Source of the DNA: Motacilla alba alba | Lineage: Eukaryota; Chordata; Aves; Passeriformes; Motacillidae | NCBI RefSeq assembly: GCF_015832195.1 | Contig: NC_052017.1 | Location: 9,190,790-9,254,789 of the forward strand | Length of the DNA stretch: 64,000 bases | Direction of reading: 5' to 3' | The notes under the pieces: generated by a model | What the model saw: only the letters and a program-made list of their open reading frames with translations | What the model was told of the DNA's origin: nothing | Databases searched by the model: none | Program-made: the position numbers and the translations under genes | Part shown: piece after piece, positions 1 through 14,700 of the stretch | Position numbering within the stretch: the first letter of the stretch is position 1 | How the letters are laid out: each line of letters starts with the position of its first letter

Positions 1-1407
1 CTATATAGTGATCCAAAGGAAGCAATTTAAATGCAACAAGTTTAATTAGCAAAATATTCTACTGCAATCCTAGTTTTAACACAGTAATTACTTCTGCTCT
101 GATACTACATCTATGCTCCAAAAGGAGAACTGCATCAGATGAGCAGAAAATAAGAGTAAGCATTAATTTGCAAACGTCCATTACTTTCTGTGCTACTTTA
201 CAGAGCTAAAAGACTACAAATGGGAACTACTGGCCCAGCTGTTCACTAAACACAAATAATGGCATAAAAGAAAATAAACCAAACCAGGATGCAGAAAAAG
301 GGCATTATTAGCCCTCACTGTTAAACACAAATACCTCATTGAAATTAGCCAACTTTTTCTTTCTTCTCCTTTCCAATCCTCCTGTCACTTACAACTGCCA
401 AATTAAGTTAATTCAAATTAAAACCCTACATCTGAATCTAATTTTGCTATTGGAAACTAGTTTTAATTTGGAAACCACATAGACAAATAGGGTTTGGTTT
501 TCTGACATGTACTGTGAAAAGCAGCCTAACAGCAGATTAAAATATTCATCTCTGTTTAAAAACCTGCTGCAGTTGAAAATAACCAAAGTATATAAATATC
601 AGTCAACTTGTAAATGGATGGATAACAGGAATAGGATTTTGATTCAGAAAGGAACAGAAGAACATCTCAGTGTTTAGGAACAAGATTGTTCAAAATGAAA
701 CATAACCTGACACAGCTAACTGTATTTTGGAATACCACCATTACTGGCTACGAATAATTAGTACAAAATCTATGTTTACATAAACAACTAATATTCCATG
801 CATTTTTTTAGAGATAATGTACCTTGAAAATAATTCTAACCTTATTTTAGAGTCCAGAAAAGCATACACATTCAGTAAAAATGAAAGATTTTTGCATTAA
901 GTATCATCTAAGGATATCTCCATGGATGGAAAAGCTAATGCACTCACAAACTCTAAAAGAGACCAAACCATTTTCCTAAACTCAGAGTTTTCAGAAACCT
1001 TCAGCCTACTTCCTTTGAATAGAACAAAACCCATTTAAATTCTAAAATTAACAATTAGCACATGAGCCTGAGCTGCATTATACAATCTATCCAAAAACAC
1101 TGGGGCTGCTTAGGGAGAAACTGCAAGTTACTTTGGCTTTTGTACTTGAAATATGGGCATAATAAGCTTTGGAGGGGCTGCAACCACAAATAGCACTGGG
1201 CTCTGCTAAATGCAGCACGAGGAGAGAGGAGTGAGAGCAGAATGCCCCAAGGAGGGGTTGGCAAATACCAGCTCTAAAATACAGACGATCTTTGTGCCGG
1301 GGATTACAGTTGGACTGGAGTCGTGCAAATAATACATTTCATAGTTCAGCTGCTTTTTCTAAAAAAGTACAAATTTTCCCAGATTTTTCTGTTTGCTTGG
1401 AGCTTTC
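1..1407. other. Unannotated AT-rich DNA
   Basis: No gene, RNA gene or recognisable repeat is visible here. The only open frames are short (about 70 codons or fewer), as expected by chance at this base composition. No polyadenylation signal can be paired with a plausible last exon. Confidence 0.5.
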
Positions 1408-1490
1408 TTTTTTTTTTTTTTTTTTTTTGTTGGGGTTGGTTTGTTTGGTTTTGGGTGTGTTTTGACTTTTTAATTATTTTTTTAAAGTTG
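1408..1490. repeat. Poly-T tract (21 T) followed by a G/T-rich stretch
   Basis: Twenty-one T in a row (1408-1428) are followed by a T/G-only-like stretch with GGTTT and GTTTG units and then T-rich sequence to about 1490. It is a simple, low-complexity sequence. The roughly 70-codon frames on both strands that cross it (rich in Phe/Trp or Lys/Gln) are products of the low complexity and not genes. Confidence 0.8.
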
Positions 1491-3050
1491 ATAAGGTTTC
1501 TGTGGCAAAATATAAGACATAAAAAATTAAAATGAGGTTGGGCATTCAATTTTCAGGATGTCTTTTAAATAAACTTGCTTTCAATTACACAGATTGCAAG
1601 GGAAGAAAAGGCAAGAGAGAGCCATTTTACCAAGAAAAATTGTCAAAAGTGCCCTTCTTTTACTTTCAAGAAAGCTAAATGGTAGATGTGATGTTGAAAA
1701 TGGCTTAGATCCAGGACAAAGCTCATTTTTACTTGAAAAACAGATTAAATTAAATTACAGCTAATATTTAAAATGTCCAGCTTAGTCTACCATGAACTAT
1801 CCCAGTCACTGTGGGATTTACAGGGAGTCAGTACATGGTGCATTTTCTGGGCCCTGCTGTGCAACCAGCTGGCCTCAAACAGTGAGAGAGATGTCCAAAG
1901 CTGGGCATACAGCAAAAAAGAAAGTGGAAAAGCTCCCAGATTTTACAGAAGATGTATCAGGGCAGAGGAAGCTCAAAGAGTGAGTGATGTTTTAATAACA
2001 CCATGCTCTGTATGCCTATAGCTGCTGAGAGTGTGCTCATCCTGAACTTCCATTGAAGATGTGTTAGGAGAGGGAACGTAACATGCAAAGGATATCTGCA
2101 CTTTACACAAGCCCAGAATGAGGGAAGGGTGAGACTGAGCAACAGGGACACATATTTGTTATTAGGGTGTTATCATTTGCTGTCAGCAAAAAGCAGAAAT
2201 TTCCATAATAATATCTTAACAGTTATACTTAGACCTGGAAAAATCTGCATAAACAGCATGCTCGTGTTGGCTCTTAGAGGGCTGCTAGATTTGTTTCCAA
2301 AGAAGAGAATAAACCAGAAGAAAAATACACCCATACACCCAAGGAAACAGTGAAATGCTTCTTTATCCATTTGGCTCTTTTGCTGATAGGCTTAATATTT
2401 GAGAAGAAACACAAACATAAATTTTTACGAGCATTTATTTAAAATCTTGAATTTTGTCAAATATTTATGTACTAAAGAGTTAGATGCTAAGAATAAAGCA
2501 CACAAATTTACTGTAACTCAGGTGCCCAATAAGATCTCAAATAGTGTCAGATGTCTTTTATTAAAGACCACTTCCTGGAGCATGATGTACATACTTACAA
2601 CTGAATACTTATCAACTTCTAGTGGAAAAAATACAACAGATAGATTAAACCATGAGTAAGTCAAAACACAGGTTCTAGAAGGCTGATCATTGAGAGAGGT
2701 TTAAAAGAAAATGGAAAACACCCATCATTATTCATTATTATTGCCATTTGTCATTAATTAGTGCATAGGTATGACCTCCATTACCTACGAGGAAGTACCA
2801 CGTTACATTCATGATTGACATCCAGTTACTGAATTATGTAAAAGGAGACCACAAAAACCTATAGTCTGAAACAGTTTTTAAGAGTTGATTGCACCAGTTT
2901 GTTGACTTTGTAAAGGAGATGGGCATCAAGTGCTTAAGAGGTACTAAAAAATCTTTGGAAACTTGTGCTGAGTGTCAACCTTCACCTTGAAGGCAACTCT
3001 ATTTATTGGGCAGCTGATTCATGAAGTTCTTTAATAGGCAGTCATTCCTC
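1491..3050. other. Unannotated AT-rich DNA
   Basis: No supported feature. Several short frames overlap each other on both strands and have no recognisable protein similarity. Confidence 0.5.
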
Positions 3051-3107
3051 AAAACAAAACAAAACAAAAAACCAACAAACCAACAAAAAAACAACAAACC
3101 CAAAAAG
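3051..3107. repeat. A-rich AAAAC/AACC simple repeat
   Basis: The tract starts with three AAAAC units and continues as AACCAAC, AACAAC and AAACCC variants. It is an A/C-only low-complexity stretch. No element body next to it can be identified that would make it a retroposon tail. Confidence 0.75.
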
Positions 3108-6100
3108 TTTATGTAAAAAAGAAAAGCTGTCCTTGGCACAAGAAACATATCCCATCCTGGCACCACCATGTACGGCTAACCTGGTGACTGAAACTAAGAT
3201 GTATCCAAGACAAGGCACAGTTTTGAATAACACCAGCAAAAAATTCTTGTTGAGTGTCTTTTGCTACTGAGCAAAGGTGTGAAGACTGATAGAGATACTG
3301 GAGTTTGTCTGCATGAAGCTGAAAGCTTGATATATGTAAATTAAAAGATTGTGCTGTGCAGTAATTAATTATTTAGATCTGCATGCAGTGAAACTTTCAC
3401 ATGGCACTGACAAGTGACCTTTGCAAAGGAGCCTTTAAGCAGATGCTTTGAAGCACCTGGTTCTTCTGCTCTTCCAACTCCTGCAGCAGCCAGAAAGGAG
3501 ATGCTCATCAGACAGTGTCAGTAGCCACACTTCAGCTTCTTTGCACTAATTACCTGACAATTGTTAACAAATTACAGTAAAGCCCTGTATAAAATTCAAG
3601 TTTTGCCCCATACTGTAGTCACTGTGCTCTGTTCCTGTAAAAAATAAAATCCACAGACCCAGTGGTGTGTTTCAAATGGCAACTTCTGCCACTTTGGCTT
3701 GCATCATTTGTGCTCTTGCAGTTAACGAGAGAACCTACTGTAATGTTTTCAATGGGCATCATTCTCCAGCAACTTAACCTTCTGTAAGAAAAGAATCCTT
3801 TCTTCTCACTGAATATGGACGTCACTTCCCACTCCTTCCCCTAGCTAGTACTTTGAGGTGCTATAAGGTCCAGGACTAATAAAAAGGTCAGTGTTACAAC
3901 CCACAGTAAGAGCCTGAATTGCCTACTGGAGAGATTAAATCCTTTTCCAATGGGAAGCATAATATTTGCATCTCAAAAGTCTCAAGACACTGAACTTCAA
4001 GGTCACAGATGTTAAATGTTTAGGAAGTATGAAGGAGATTGTTATAGTATTTTATTCTTCTCTCCCTGCTGTTTCCCATAGTACGGAGTTCCTTTTCAAA
4101 ATCTCTTTTCAAAAATTAAAAAGAAAAAAAAATTTAATGTTACTATTCCTCGAAGAGGACATGAAGTTGTATGCCAGGAAGCTTATTTCAAAAGATATAG
4201 TCCACAAACCCACATTCAACATTTACAAGTAAAGTCTTCAGCAAACAACATATTTTTAATATTCCATCTATTAAAAAAGATTTTTTTCATAACTTACATC
4301 TCTACTTTTATATTCACTTTCTAAGTAAGGTAGAGATGATACAGATAGAGCAGCAGTGGCTTCTACAGCGTCATTTCTCATACAATGTTTTGGAAATGTG
4401 AGTCCAGTGCTTCCAACAGCAAATCCTGCAGTGGTTGAGCCGAAAAGCTGCGGTTTGCAATCAGGGGGAGAGCAGCCTTCCGAGGGGCAACCTCCCCCTG
4501 TTCAACTTTTAAAACCTTTTAGTCATTTTATTTTGCTTATCTCCGTAGTCCCTGGTTGTTTTCCTCAGTGGCCCTTGGTCGTTCCCGTTTAGGAGCAGTA
4601 ATAGTGGCATCTAGTGGACAGGGATCAGTCCTGGAGCACACGCTGCTCACCCCCTGAATTCCCTGCTTCCAGATCCATCGGGCTTCATCCCAGTACAGAA
4701 CTAAGCACTTCCAGCCACCCTGCACCCACGCTGTCCTTCCCTATCCTAATGGCTGACAGGCAGGTGGAAGACTTTCAGGCAGTCATTTAAAATTAGGAGA
4801 TGAGATTTTAAAATGAAAGGCTGCAATAGTGTTTGTACAAGTAAAGCATAATAAAGACAAGTAAGGAAAGCACATCGAGACTGTTTAACAAGAGTATGTG
4901 GCAGCATTCTGCTTTTGCTACCGTGTGAGGCACAAAACATGCAATAAAAGTAAATCCTCAACTTCAAGGAAAACACTACATATTTTTATAAAGTTATTTT
5001 GTAAATATAATAGAAACATCATAAAATGCAGAAAACAATGAAGATGGACACTCTAAACATTAAAAAAAAAATAAATTATCCAACAAAACAAATTGCCATG
5101 CAGTGATAACTAGGAGTCCAGTAAATCCACTCTTCCTCAGCTACTGAATAAACTGCTCCCTGGAAGGCAAAGGTAACTTTAAAAAAAATCTGCTGCAATC
5201 CAAAGCACCAAACAGTTCTATAAAAGAACTCTAACGAGATTTAATGCCTCTTCTCACCTGTCTGGACCCAGATATTTAAGGAAAAAGGTGGATAGCTGGT
5301 CTACTTTGAAAAACACCCCAAACCTAAAACCCCTGAATATTTCTGCTGATTAAAAGAATTGGGAAGGATGTTAGTGATTATGAAAGTGCTCATGCTAAAA
5401 GATAAAAGCTAACATTAACAGCATTAGTTAGCTGTTGTGCAAATACTGTGATAGGGCTGGGATTTGCAAAGCTCCAAATCATTCTGAGGCATGAATAGCT
5501 CCTCTGGGCATTATGGTCCCCTTGTCTCCAAGAGTAATTCTGACTGCAAGTTCTGGAGGACTCAGTCCTTCCTTAAAAAAACCAGAAAAAATATATAATC
5601 TTCAATAGAAGAGAAATATCATTTCAGTAACTATTTCCGTGTTAACCTGCTAATTTAAGTGCAGGATTGTACAGTCCTATAGCATTATGCACACTTAGAG
5701 TTTGTTTTTTTTTAAGTTACAACAGAAATATGTAAATTTTAGAGAAAGTAACTAAGAAATCCTCAGTACAGCAAAAGGAGGGAAGGAAAGGCCTGTGAAA
5801 AACTGAGTTACAGGCTAACAAAGCAAGAGGAGAGCAGGCTTGCCATGAAGGAAGTGCTGCCTGCTTCCAAAAAGCCCCTAAGTTATTCAGCTAAGCGAAT
5901 GAGAGGTCCAGATTTCAATGCCTACTTTATGTGATTCAGAGCACAGAAATGAAGCTTAACAGGTCATACTTAGGCCTTGCAAACATTGAAATAATGGCCA
6001 TGCCTTGGGAAGAGAGGGCAAAGGAAAGGAAAAAGTAGAGATGATAAAAAAACAAGTCTTAACATTTTGCTGCTAGAGCTAATGTTCAAGCTGAATAATG

Positions 6101-9100
6101 CTTCAATAACTTGGTACTTCTTAGAGAACCAAAATTGAACTTTCCACAGCTTAGGTAACTACATGGCATGAAAGTTATGTTTTGGCTCTATGATGAGGAT
6201 AATAAAGGATCAGAAAATGGTGACTGAATCAACATCTTCCACATCCAGATAGACACTACAGTCTGTAAGTCATGGAACCATCTGCCTTTAATTCTGCTCA
6301 GAGGCAAATCCAGAAAACCTTTGAGGAAAAAAGCCCAAGAAATTCTAATTGTAATATTTTGAGAGGGCTTTTCTAAGCAGAGCTATGCTTTCAGTATTAG
6401 TTGTGATGCTTCTAAGAAAAAAGAGCTTGCAATCAAAGTCCTCTGCGCAGCAATTCCCTTTCTGGTCGATACTGGTAGTAAAGAGAAAAGGGAGGAAAGA
6501 TTTAAACATATAAATCCTCCTCCAAGAGGATAAATACTTTAAATTCAAGTATAAATCAAGTATTAGTAGGCTTACAATAAAGCTATCTTCTCCTTTAACA
6601 TATTTAGCCACTGGACTGCAAGACTAACATGTAGGTTTGCCATGTATTGCTATCTCAATACTGAGGAATCGAAGCCATGTGCCCTCCCCTATTTAGAAAA
6701 AGCCTTTTTTCCTAGAAAAAAAGACGGAATTCTGCATCAAATTCTGACCACTATTATCAGAAAGATATGATTAAACAACAGAAGTTCAGAGAAAAATGAA
6801 AGAAAGGAGGCAGTCACATAGAGCCTTAAGCACTGAACCACCTGATTCTTTACAAGAAACACTAAATTTTTATGCAACCTGCTTGATTAATTATTTATGC
6901 CATTATTGGGAGAAATGGAGTGCAAAGACAAAAATGAACATTCTGAATCAGAACAAGTTTCAAGCAGGGAGAAACTATTCTGGAGTTGTTCAGCTCCCCC
7001 TTGGAAGAGTAATGGAGCTCCTATTGCTTGCACTGTTTAAAATTAAGCCAGAGCAACAAGGAATGGTGAACAATTGAAAATTAGCAATTTTTTTTTTTTT
7101 ATTTACCCAATATGCATTTATGAACAGAGGTTACTGGAGGGACTAAGAATTTATTTAGGGAATCAATGAGATGCAAATATACTAATGCTTATTTATGTAC
7201 ACTAATTTTCCAAGTATCACTGAGATGTACTTCAGTCACTTCAAGGATCCCCATTACATTTTTGGTTGGTGCCAAGAACCACTTTGGTGCTGGCAATGTC
7301 TTCACTGTGTGATCAGACTGTAGCTGCTCTTGCATCTGTATTCCCAAGGCAAAAATAACTCCGCAAGGAAACATGTTCAGCAAAATGCATTTCTGCATTA
7401 ATTTTAATTTTGTATCAAAAACAAAGTACTGAAAGATTTAACTTGTCCTAAGTGCCAAGAGCTTGTATTTTAAGAGTTAGTTGTTATGTTTGCAGGAGAC
7501 TCTGCTCTCGAGAAAACATGACTAATGACCATTCCATTCATATTCACCAGCTGCGGCGTCTAATAGAGCAAACTAGGTTTATTTCTGTCCTTTGCCAAAC
7601 TAGAAGCTTTCTAGATCTTTTCAGGACAATATTTACAGCAGATTGCTTTTGTAAGCTGAGTTACTGAATTTATTCCTAAATGGAACTGACTTCAGATGTG
7701 CATGGAATTATAGTAGTAAAGATCTCCATCTTTTTCCCTATCTACAAAATATTTTTTAAAATTATGGGAAATTATGTTATGTGAACCTGAAAACATCAGC
7801 AGAAAAATTAAATGTGATCCTTTGGGGAGGGGAGGAGGAGGGGCAGGGAGGGGAAATCCTTATAAACAAAGATAATGTCAGAGTGCTGTGGCCTGATTAC
7901 AACTGTTTAGAGCTATCTCAGAAATCTCTACACCAAGCAGAGATTTCTCAAGTCTGCTCAAGTCTGAGCTACACCTACAGAAGCCACAGCTCATCAAGCT
8001 GCCTCTGGCAGCTTAGGCTTGGGCACTGGAACAGCCAAGCACCTCACTCAAACTTTGACATCGAGATGCCAACAGTTTCAACTGAACAGTTTGAAGAACA
8101 TGAAAAATCTGACAGTTCTCAAGAAAACTGTGCTTTGAAATAGCTAAATATGATGCTACATACCTCAGACCACCTATCAGAAGCTGCATCCTGAAAAGTT
8201 ATTTCTGCTACAACTAATTTGAGGTCCTGACACAGCTTTTCCCCAACCGTGTGACAGACCCAGAGCACTGCCTGCAGCTTTGCTGATGAAGGTGAAGGGC
8301 AGCACATGTTACAGTCCTCCTTGCCTGAGTCAAACCTCAGTGCTGAGCTTCAGACAATGTGAGGGCAAAAGCACAAAGAAGGTTTGGGGATATATGGAAA
8401 TAACAGCAATTAGTGGGAACCAGGAGGTGACATCATTCAGTGTGCAGCATTGGTAAAGTCAGCATGGAAATGCAGAGTTCTGGAGTCCAAAACTGAAGAT
8501 GAATGATAAATTTTGGAAAGGGCATTGAGAGAAGAAAAGGAGATTATTTATGGGCTGGAAAAAGCCCTGTGGTGAAATGCCTTTTCCAGCACAGAAGTCC
8601 CCAGCACAGCAGATGATCTTTTGTCTCTCTAAGTAAGCCTGCAGACAGATGGAAGGATACAGGAACAGGGATTGGGAACAGGGCTGGGAGCAGTTTCAGA
8701 AATTCTCCTCAGTTTTGTGTGCTACTATTCAAAATAACTTTTAAAACCAGAAATATCTTAAATTACGATAAGAAGGGATCTGGAAAGCAAGATTCCTTTT
8801 GCTTTTGCAATGTGTACAGAGACCCCTCAATATATGTGATATGTGCAACCCCAAATTGCTTCCTATTTTACTCACAGAATACATACAACTCACACAAAAT
8901 ACCCAACATTTGTGCATACTTATAAGTTGTAATGGGCTATTTAAAATACTGTATACAATTAAAACTCATTCTTTACCTGGACTTTGGGGCTGGATTTAAG
9001 CTGCTCACACCCTTAGAATATCCTGAAACTGGAGTAGTTAAGTACAGAAGTTGTACACTCAGCACATATACTTAAAAGAAGATAGACTAAATAAAAATAA

Positions 9101-10420
9101 TTTTGAACCAAATATTCATGTTACAAAAGGATGAAAAAAACATTCATCAAAGATACAAAATAAAAAACTTGAAAGCCAGGACTTTAGAATCAGCAAAATA
9201 ACCCACTGAAATAATATTTTACCATTAAGCATCAAACTATATCTTTCTAAATGTCTTCCTGATACTATATTGCTTATGAGGTGCCAGACTCTTGATTGAA
9301 GCAACAAAACCACACAGAAAACATTAACTCCATTTGTTGTTGCTTCCTCCATTCCAGCAGAATGTTCTTCCAGCAGCAGCCATTACTGATTTTTAGGATG
9401 TGTTGATAAATGTAACAGAAAAGGGTTGCAATCCTACCTGAAGGAAAATGCCTCTACGCAAAATTGACTATTCTGAAGCTTTTGCTGCAATATTCACAAC
9501 TATCACACACATTTCAGCAATATTGCTGAATTAGGACATTTATTAGATAGATAACTATTCACCCAGATCTCTGCACACAGATGACTTTTCTTAAGCATGT
9601 CAACTCAAGAGTTTCACTCTTTTGCCAGTGCTTTGCCATTCCCCACTTATCCAACAACCAGCCCAGCCTCTGCTCCTGCTCCGGCCAACGGAGAGGTTTG
9701 CAAAGGGCCAGCAGATCCAGGGTGGTGGTGTGGGCATCACCAGAGACCTCCCCAAGGTCAGAAACTCAAACTGAGCTGCAGACTCACTTACGAAAGCAAA
9801 GGGATAAGCCAATATTTTTAAAATGGGAAAGGAAACAGAAATGCAAATCTTGAGGAAGGAAAAAGTCACCAGCTTCTCTCCCTAGTCATATTTCAGCACT
9901 AATTTTCCAGTCAGCAACAATGTTTCTGTCATTAAATGTAATGTGGATATACTGAAACAAGAAAGATTTCCAAGCCATGTACAGACAGAAGCAGATTTAG
10001 ATGTATCCAATGTTTTGTTTAATATACAATAGCATTTTCTCTAAAGACATCAACAAAAGTAGTCAATTTTTATTTTTTAATCTAACTTCTGCATGTCTAG
10101 TAGCTGCAGTAATTTTACTTTATAGCTCATGTATTCTTTGAATGTCACTGAGAACAGCAGAAAGAGAAAACTGTTACTAATATTTGCTACTATCTTCAGT
10201 GTTTATGAACGTTCAGTGTAGCAACAGGACATCCCATTTCTCTCACATCTGGAGCACCACCTTTTCAAATAAAAATGTTCATCCCTAAGCCAAGGAATTA
10301 CAGTCCATAAAACAACCTGCAAAATTTTAATAAATTCAAGATTTTAACGTCAGCACCCCAAGTGTTTTGCACAAATTTCATTTGCCGCAAAGTTCACATT
10401 CCGCCTGAACCACTGACTGC
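3108..10420. other. Unannotated AT-rich DNA (about 7.3 kb)
   Basis: No gene or named repeat is supported. The block contains a GC-richer patch at about 4430-4740 and another at 9640-9790, a 13-T run at 7087-7099, and an octamer-like ATGCAAAT at about 7172. The longest open frame (7781-8143, 120 codons, + strand) shows no recognisable domain, no good translation-start context and no flanking splice signals that I trust, so I treat it as chance. Confidence 0.45.
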
Positions 10421-10440
10421 TGTCATATTTGGTGCAACTT

Positions 10441-10580
10441 GTTATGGGTGGAAAGATAAGCAGCAGGGCAGCAAAAAGAGGAGGTTTATCTCTGGCAGCT
10501 AATCTCCTCAATCAACAGCACTCAGCTCTGCTTAACAGCCGTTGCCAAGGAACGGGGACCAGCTTTTCTTATCGGCTTCA
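10441..10580. promoter_or_regulatory. Possible cis-regulatory cluster: GATA-type motifs and an X-box-like site
   Basis: Two GATA-type motifs are seen, AGATAAG (10454-10460) and CTTATC (about 10568-10573, the reverse orientation). They flank GTTGCCAAGGAAC (10541-10553), which resembles the imperfect inverted X-box bound by RFX factors but is one base shorter than the canonical form. All are in about 120 bases that are less AT-rich than their surroundings. Motif matching alone is weak evidence. No promoter or transcript can be inferred, and the arrangement may be coincidental. Confidence 0.15.
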
Positions 10581-13500
10581 TAATGTTTCATTGACTATTC
10601 AGACTAGAATAGAAAGCTGTGACACTCAGGGTTATAAGCAGCAGAAAATGAAAATGGCATATTATGTGGTATGAAGAAGAGAAGTCTTTTAGCCCTCACC
10701 TTATCTGGACAGTGACTGTTACTCAGGAAAAAAAAAAAATCACCTATCATTTTCTGGTCTGCTTATTTTAATATCACAAAACAAACAGAAAAATATACCT
10801 ACATAAATAAGATTACTTTTTTAACATTGTTGGCAGGTCCTCAGCAATTCACTGACATCACTGATACCTCTTATGCAGTAAGACAAGGATTGTGTAGATC
10901 CCCTATTACATTACTGAAAAGCAAGTCTTGGCTGCTTATTCTAAAGCTATTGCAGCAACATCAGTGCTTTGAGGTACTTCTTCTCATGGGAGCAGACATG
11001 TTCCTCAAACCTTGATAACCACCAGAATAAGAAAATCCATGCAAAACCAACAACATCTCTTTTAGAGTACCACTGCTCTTTTCTCCTCTCTTCATTTCTG
11101 CACAGATTTTGATTCTCTGACTTAATGTTGATACTCTTCATCTACTTCAACAGGAATAAAAAGGCCTTATTGCATCTCTTCTGATTATGAATTTTTAGTA
11201 TAATGATCTTTGCTGAGTATCTAGTTACTAAAATTTAAATCTGGGGCCATCCAAATTCATGATGAATTGTAACTGTCATTGTATTTGCATCTTCTAATCA
11301 GCATATACAGAATATCATTATCCACCACAGAAAAAAGTGGTAAATAAGTAAAAGAAGATCTTTAGACACATTCACTGCATCAGAATGAATCACCTAATGA
11401 AGTATGTCTGAATTTAGAAAATAAATGTGTTTACCTTTTTTCTATCCCAATGAATGACTAACCACCCTCAAGGCTACATATCCAGTGAGCTATGAGCCCT
11501 CATATTTACAGATGTCCAGAAACCAAAAAGAACATCTGGAAAAAATTTTGCAGTAATGGAATTATCTACTTTTCACACAAAGTTTAGGTATAGCCTTAAG
11601 ACAAATATTCATAAGCATTTAAGGCTGCAAGTACTTTTGAAGGATATCAAGTTACCCAGTCTCTTTCTGTACAAGCTCCAATGCATCCTGTTACTATTTA
11701 AGATATGCCTAAATTTCCATTTATTGCAAGCATCCCAGGGGCTACTGGGAACATTTTTATGCTTTAACATTACTACTTGCTTAAGCAGTTGTCTTTACTG
11801 AAGCCTCAGACTAGCACGGCTCTCTTGTTTTTTCACAGTTCTAGGAAAAAATGCAAAAATGTACAAGCATTTGCAAAATGCTTCTAGGATCATACCACAC
11901 CCTTCAGGAAATGTTAAAGCTTTGCTGTAACAGAGCCTATGGGATGAAGATGCACTGAGATAGAAACACATTTTTTTGGCAGTGAAGCTTCCTCTGCAGA
12001 TGTGATTTCAAAATTTCTGCCCATGCCTAGGTCAAAGTGTTTTGTTAGGGTACAGTGGGATGGGACTCTGGGCTCTTACATTCAGTCTGGGATAGATGAA
12101 TCCATTTCACAATTGAAATAAAGGCATAATTGTCCTTCCAGTGACAAATAATTTCTGAAATATCCTCCCAAAGCTCACCACACTCATACTAGTAAACATG
12201 CAGTTTTATCTAGACAATGTCCTTAGATTATCTGGTGCAGGCTTATCAACTTCTCTACTTCATCTCCTTCCATTTTTTATTATCAATGAGAACAGACAAT
12301 TTTCAAATAAGTAAAAGTATTCTTTCTAAGAACAAACAAAGGCAGTGTTTCTTTTCATAGTAAATGGCCTAATTTTTATAAAGAAGTGTTTTTAAATCTG
12401 ACACATCTTACCAAACCTTGCATACAAGATTGGACAAGTAATTTAGGGGTGTATTTGTGACAGATTTAATCCAAATATACCAAAGAAGCATATGCTGTAG
12501 GTGATTTGGCTAAATTGAAATCTAAGTCAATAAATTGAAGAGATAAATGCCTTGATATGAATAAAAGCATGAGGCTGGGATGGCTGGATTAACCATAACA
12601 AAAGAACAAGCTCAAAAAAACCTTCATGGATTCAGCCTTAGCTGAGGTGCTTCTATCACTTTGCATCCAGTTTGGCTTTTTAGCTAATGAACACTAAGAG
12701 GAGGTGTTACACCAGTTTCAACTTGCTTGACTACAATGGTAAAGAGAAGATTCAAGTAGAAAGGTACTGGATTTTCTTCTATCAGTCAAATAAGTAAAAT
12801 TATAAACTTGAATCTATTGCTTTATCATTAATTGAATATATTTGAAATTACTACTGTTTAAATAATTTAGTTTTATTTATGTTTAATTTTTGGTGTGAAA
12901 ACACCAAAATATGTTTTTAAATAGTTTTGCTTCACAATACTTCCATGAAGACATATAATCTACAGAAATAAAACTGGACACATCATTAATTTTGGTTCTT
13001 CAGACTTTTGCTTTTTGCACTGAGGCAGGGAGTGACTGTAAAGACCTTGGTCATGGAGAGCTGACAAGCTTCATTGGAAGCTAATGATGGTACAGACTGA
13101 AAGAAGCTGGATGTGTTTCATCTCTTCAGCTGAGAAGCAAATGCAGCCTGAGAGAGGAGAGGCCTCTTCAGCCATGACTACACAGCGCCAGACATAAAAC
13201 TCTGTAGGTGATTGCAAGAATCAAGTTTCAAGTCCCACCAAGAAGGGGTCCCATCCTGGGGCCAAGTGCTGTCATGTAAGGATGGATACATCCTGAAGTT
13301 GCTTTTTAAAATATTACTACCAGAAAAACAACTAATTCTCTGGCAGTTCATAAAGAGCATGGTATCTCAAAAATCCATTTAAATTTCTTTGAATAATGCA
13401 TAATTGTTCCCTTACTCCTGGGCCATATCAGTAGTGACATTCCATTTGAACATTCACATAAGGATCCCTAAGGGCCAGGTCTTAAAAGCTGAGCACAGAC

Positions 13501-14508
13501 ACTTAAGGAGCAAAGGAATAAAAATATCAGATAAGCACAGACATGGAGATTCACAATTTTGTGTGTGCATAAAATCAGTCGCACAGATTGTGTCACAGGC
13601 AAGTAAATACTAACTGCAAATGCAGATATGGGAAGCATTTCCATATTCTACCCATGGAAGAGGGTAGACCAAAACCAAGTTTGCTATTGTTTTGGCTTCT
13701 ATCTGGTAGAGATTCTGTTCCAAAACTGTAATTTTAAAATCCCATTGTGTTGTTTTTGTCCCTTCATGGTTTTGGTATCTGAAGGAGAAACAAGCGGGAA
13801 GGAATTGGCTGTATAAAAACTAATAGTACTAAACAGAGACTGGAATAAAAAATTTTGCAAAATAACTTGGAAAAAAACTGACTTCATCTCAAGTGTAAAA
13901 TATTATACTCAAACCCAACAGTAATTACAGAGATATACAGTTTTCACACAGATCCATCATTAGACATCATTCAAGCAGAAGCATTAGAAGTGCCCTCTTC
14001 TTACCCACAGGCAACGCCTTGTGCTAAGCTGCCTCCCTACATTTAAGGAATTGATTTTAACAGCACTCTGGGTTTGTGTTTCTTTTTTTTCTTTTTTCTT
14101 TTTTTTGTGTAAGAAGGCTTCAGAATAATTTCTACAAAACCAACATGGATCATCTTTAATTACTGCATTGCAACCATGGCTATTTAAAAACCCAGTCTCA
14201 GCAAAGTAGATGACAAACATTAATGAGCAGTAATGCACACATGGTATTGTAAATGAAAGGATAATGAAAGCAATTTATTTGAAAATTAAAATATGATTAA
14301 GAATGGCAGTCTGTACTAGGACCCAGATGCCAACAGAAAGCAACCAATGTGCAAGCAGACTGTCATTAATTCGGGAACCATACGAAATTGCTTTCATTTC
14401 TTTGACAGTTTTTAATATAAACTATCTTAACTAATAGGCAGCACATACACCCTGGAAGCCACAAGACCTATGGAGATTTTTAGAAGAAATTAAGAGCAGC
14501 ACAGGGAA

Positions 14509-14535
14509 AGTCTCCAAGAGGAGACTCTCCAAGAG
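14509..14535. repeat. Short direct repeat with a 7-bp hairpin
   Basis: AGTCTCC (14509-14515) and GGAGACT (14520-14526) form a perfect inverted repeat around the loop AAGA. TCTCCAAGAG occurs twice, at 14511-14520 and 14526-14535, a 15-bp period. It leads into a GA-rich stretch. It is most easily explained as local slippage. Confidence 0.6.
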
Positions 14536-14700
14536 AGAGAGAGGAATATATTTGGAAGTAATTTCTGATTTTAGGAAGGATGAATTACACTCTGCATAAG
14601 TGCCTCTCTACACTGGCTGTGGACAGCCTGTCAGTTCTGAGCTCACACTCAGCAGAGGGTCTGAAGTGAGGTCAGGTGAACCTGGAGCAGATGTCCCTAG

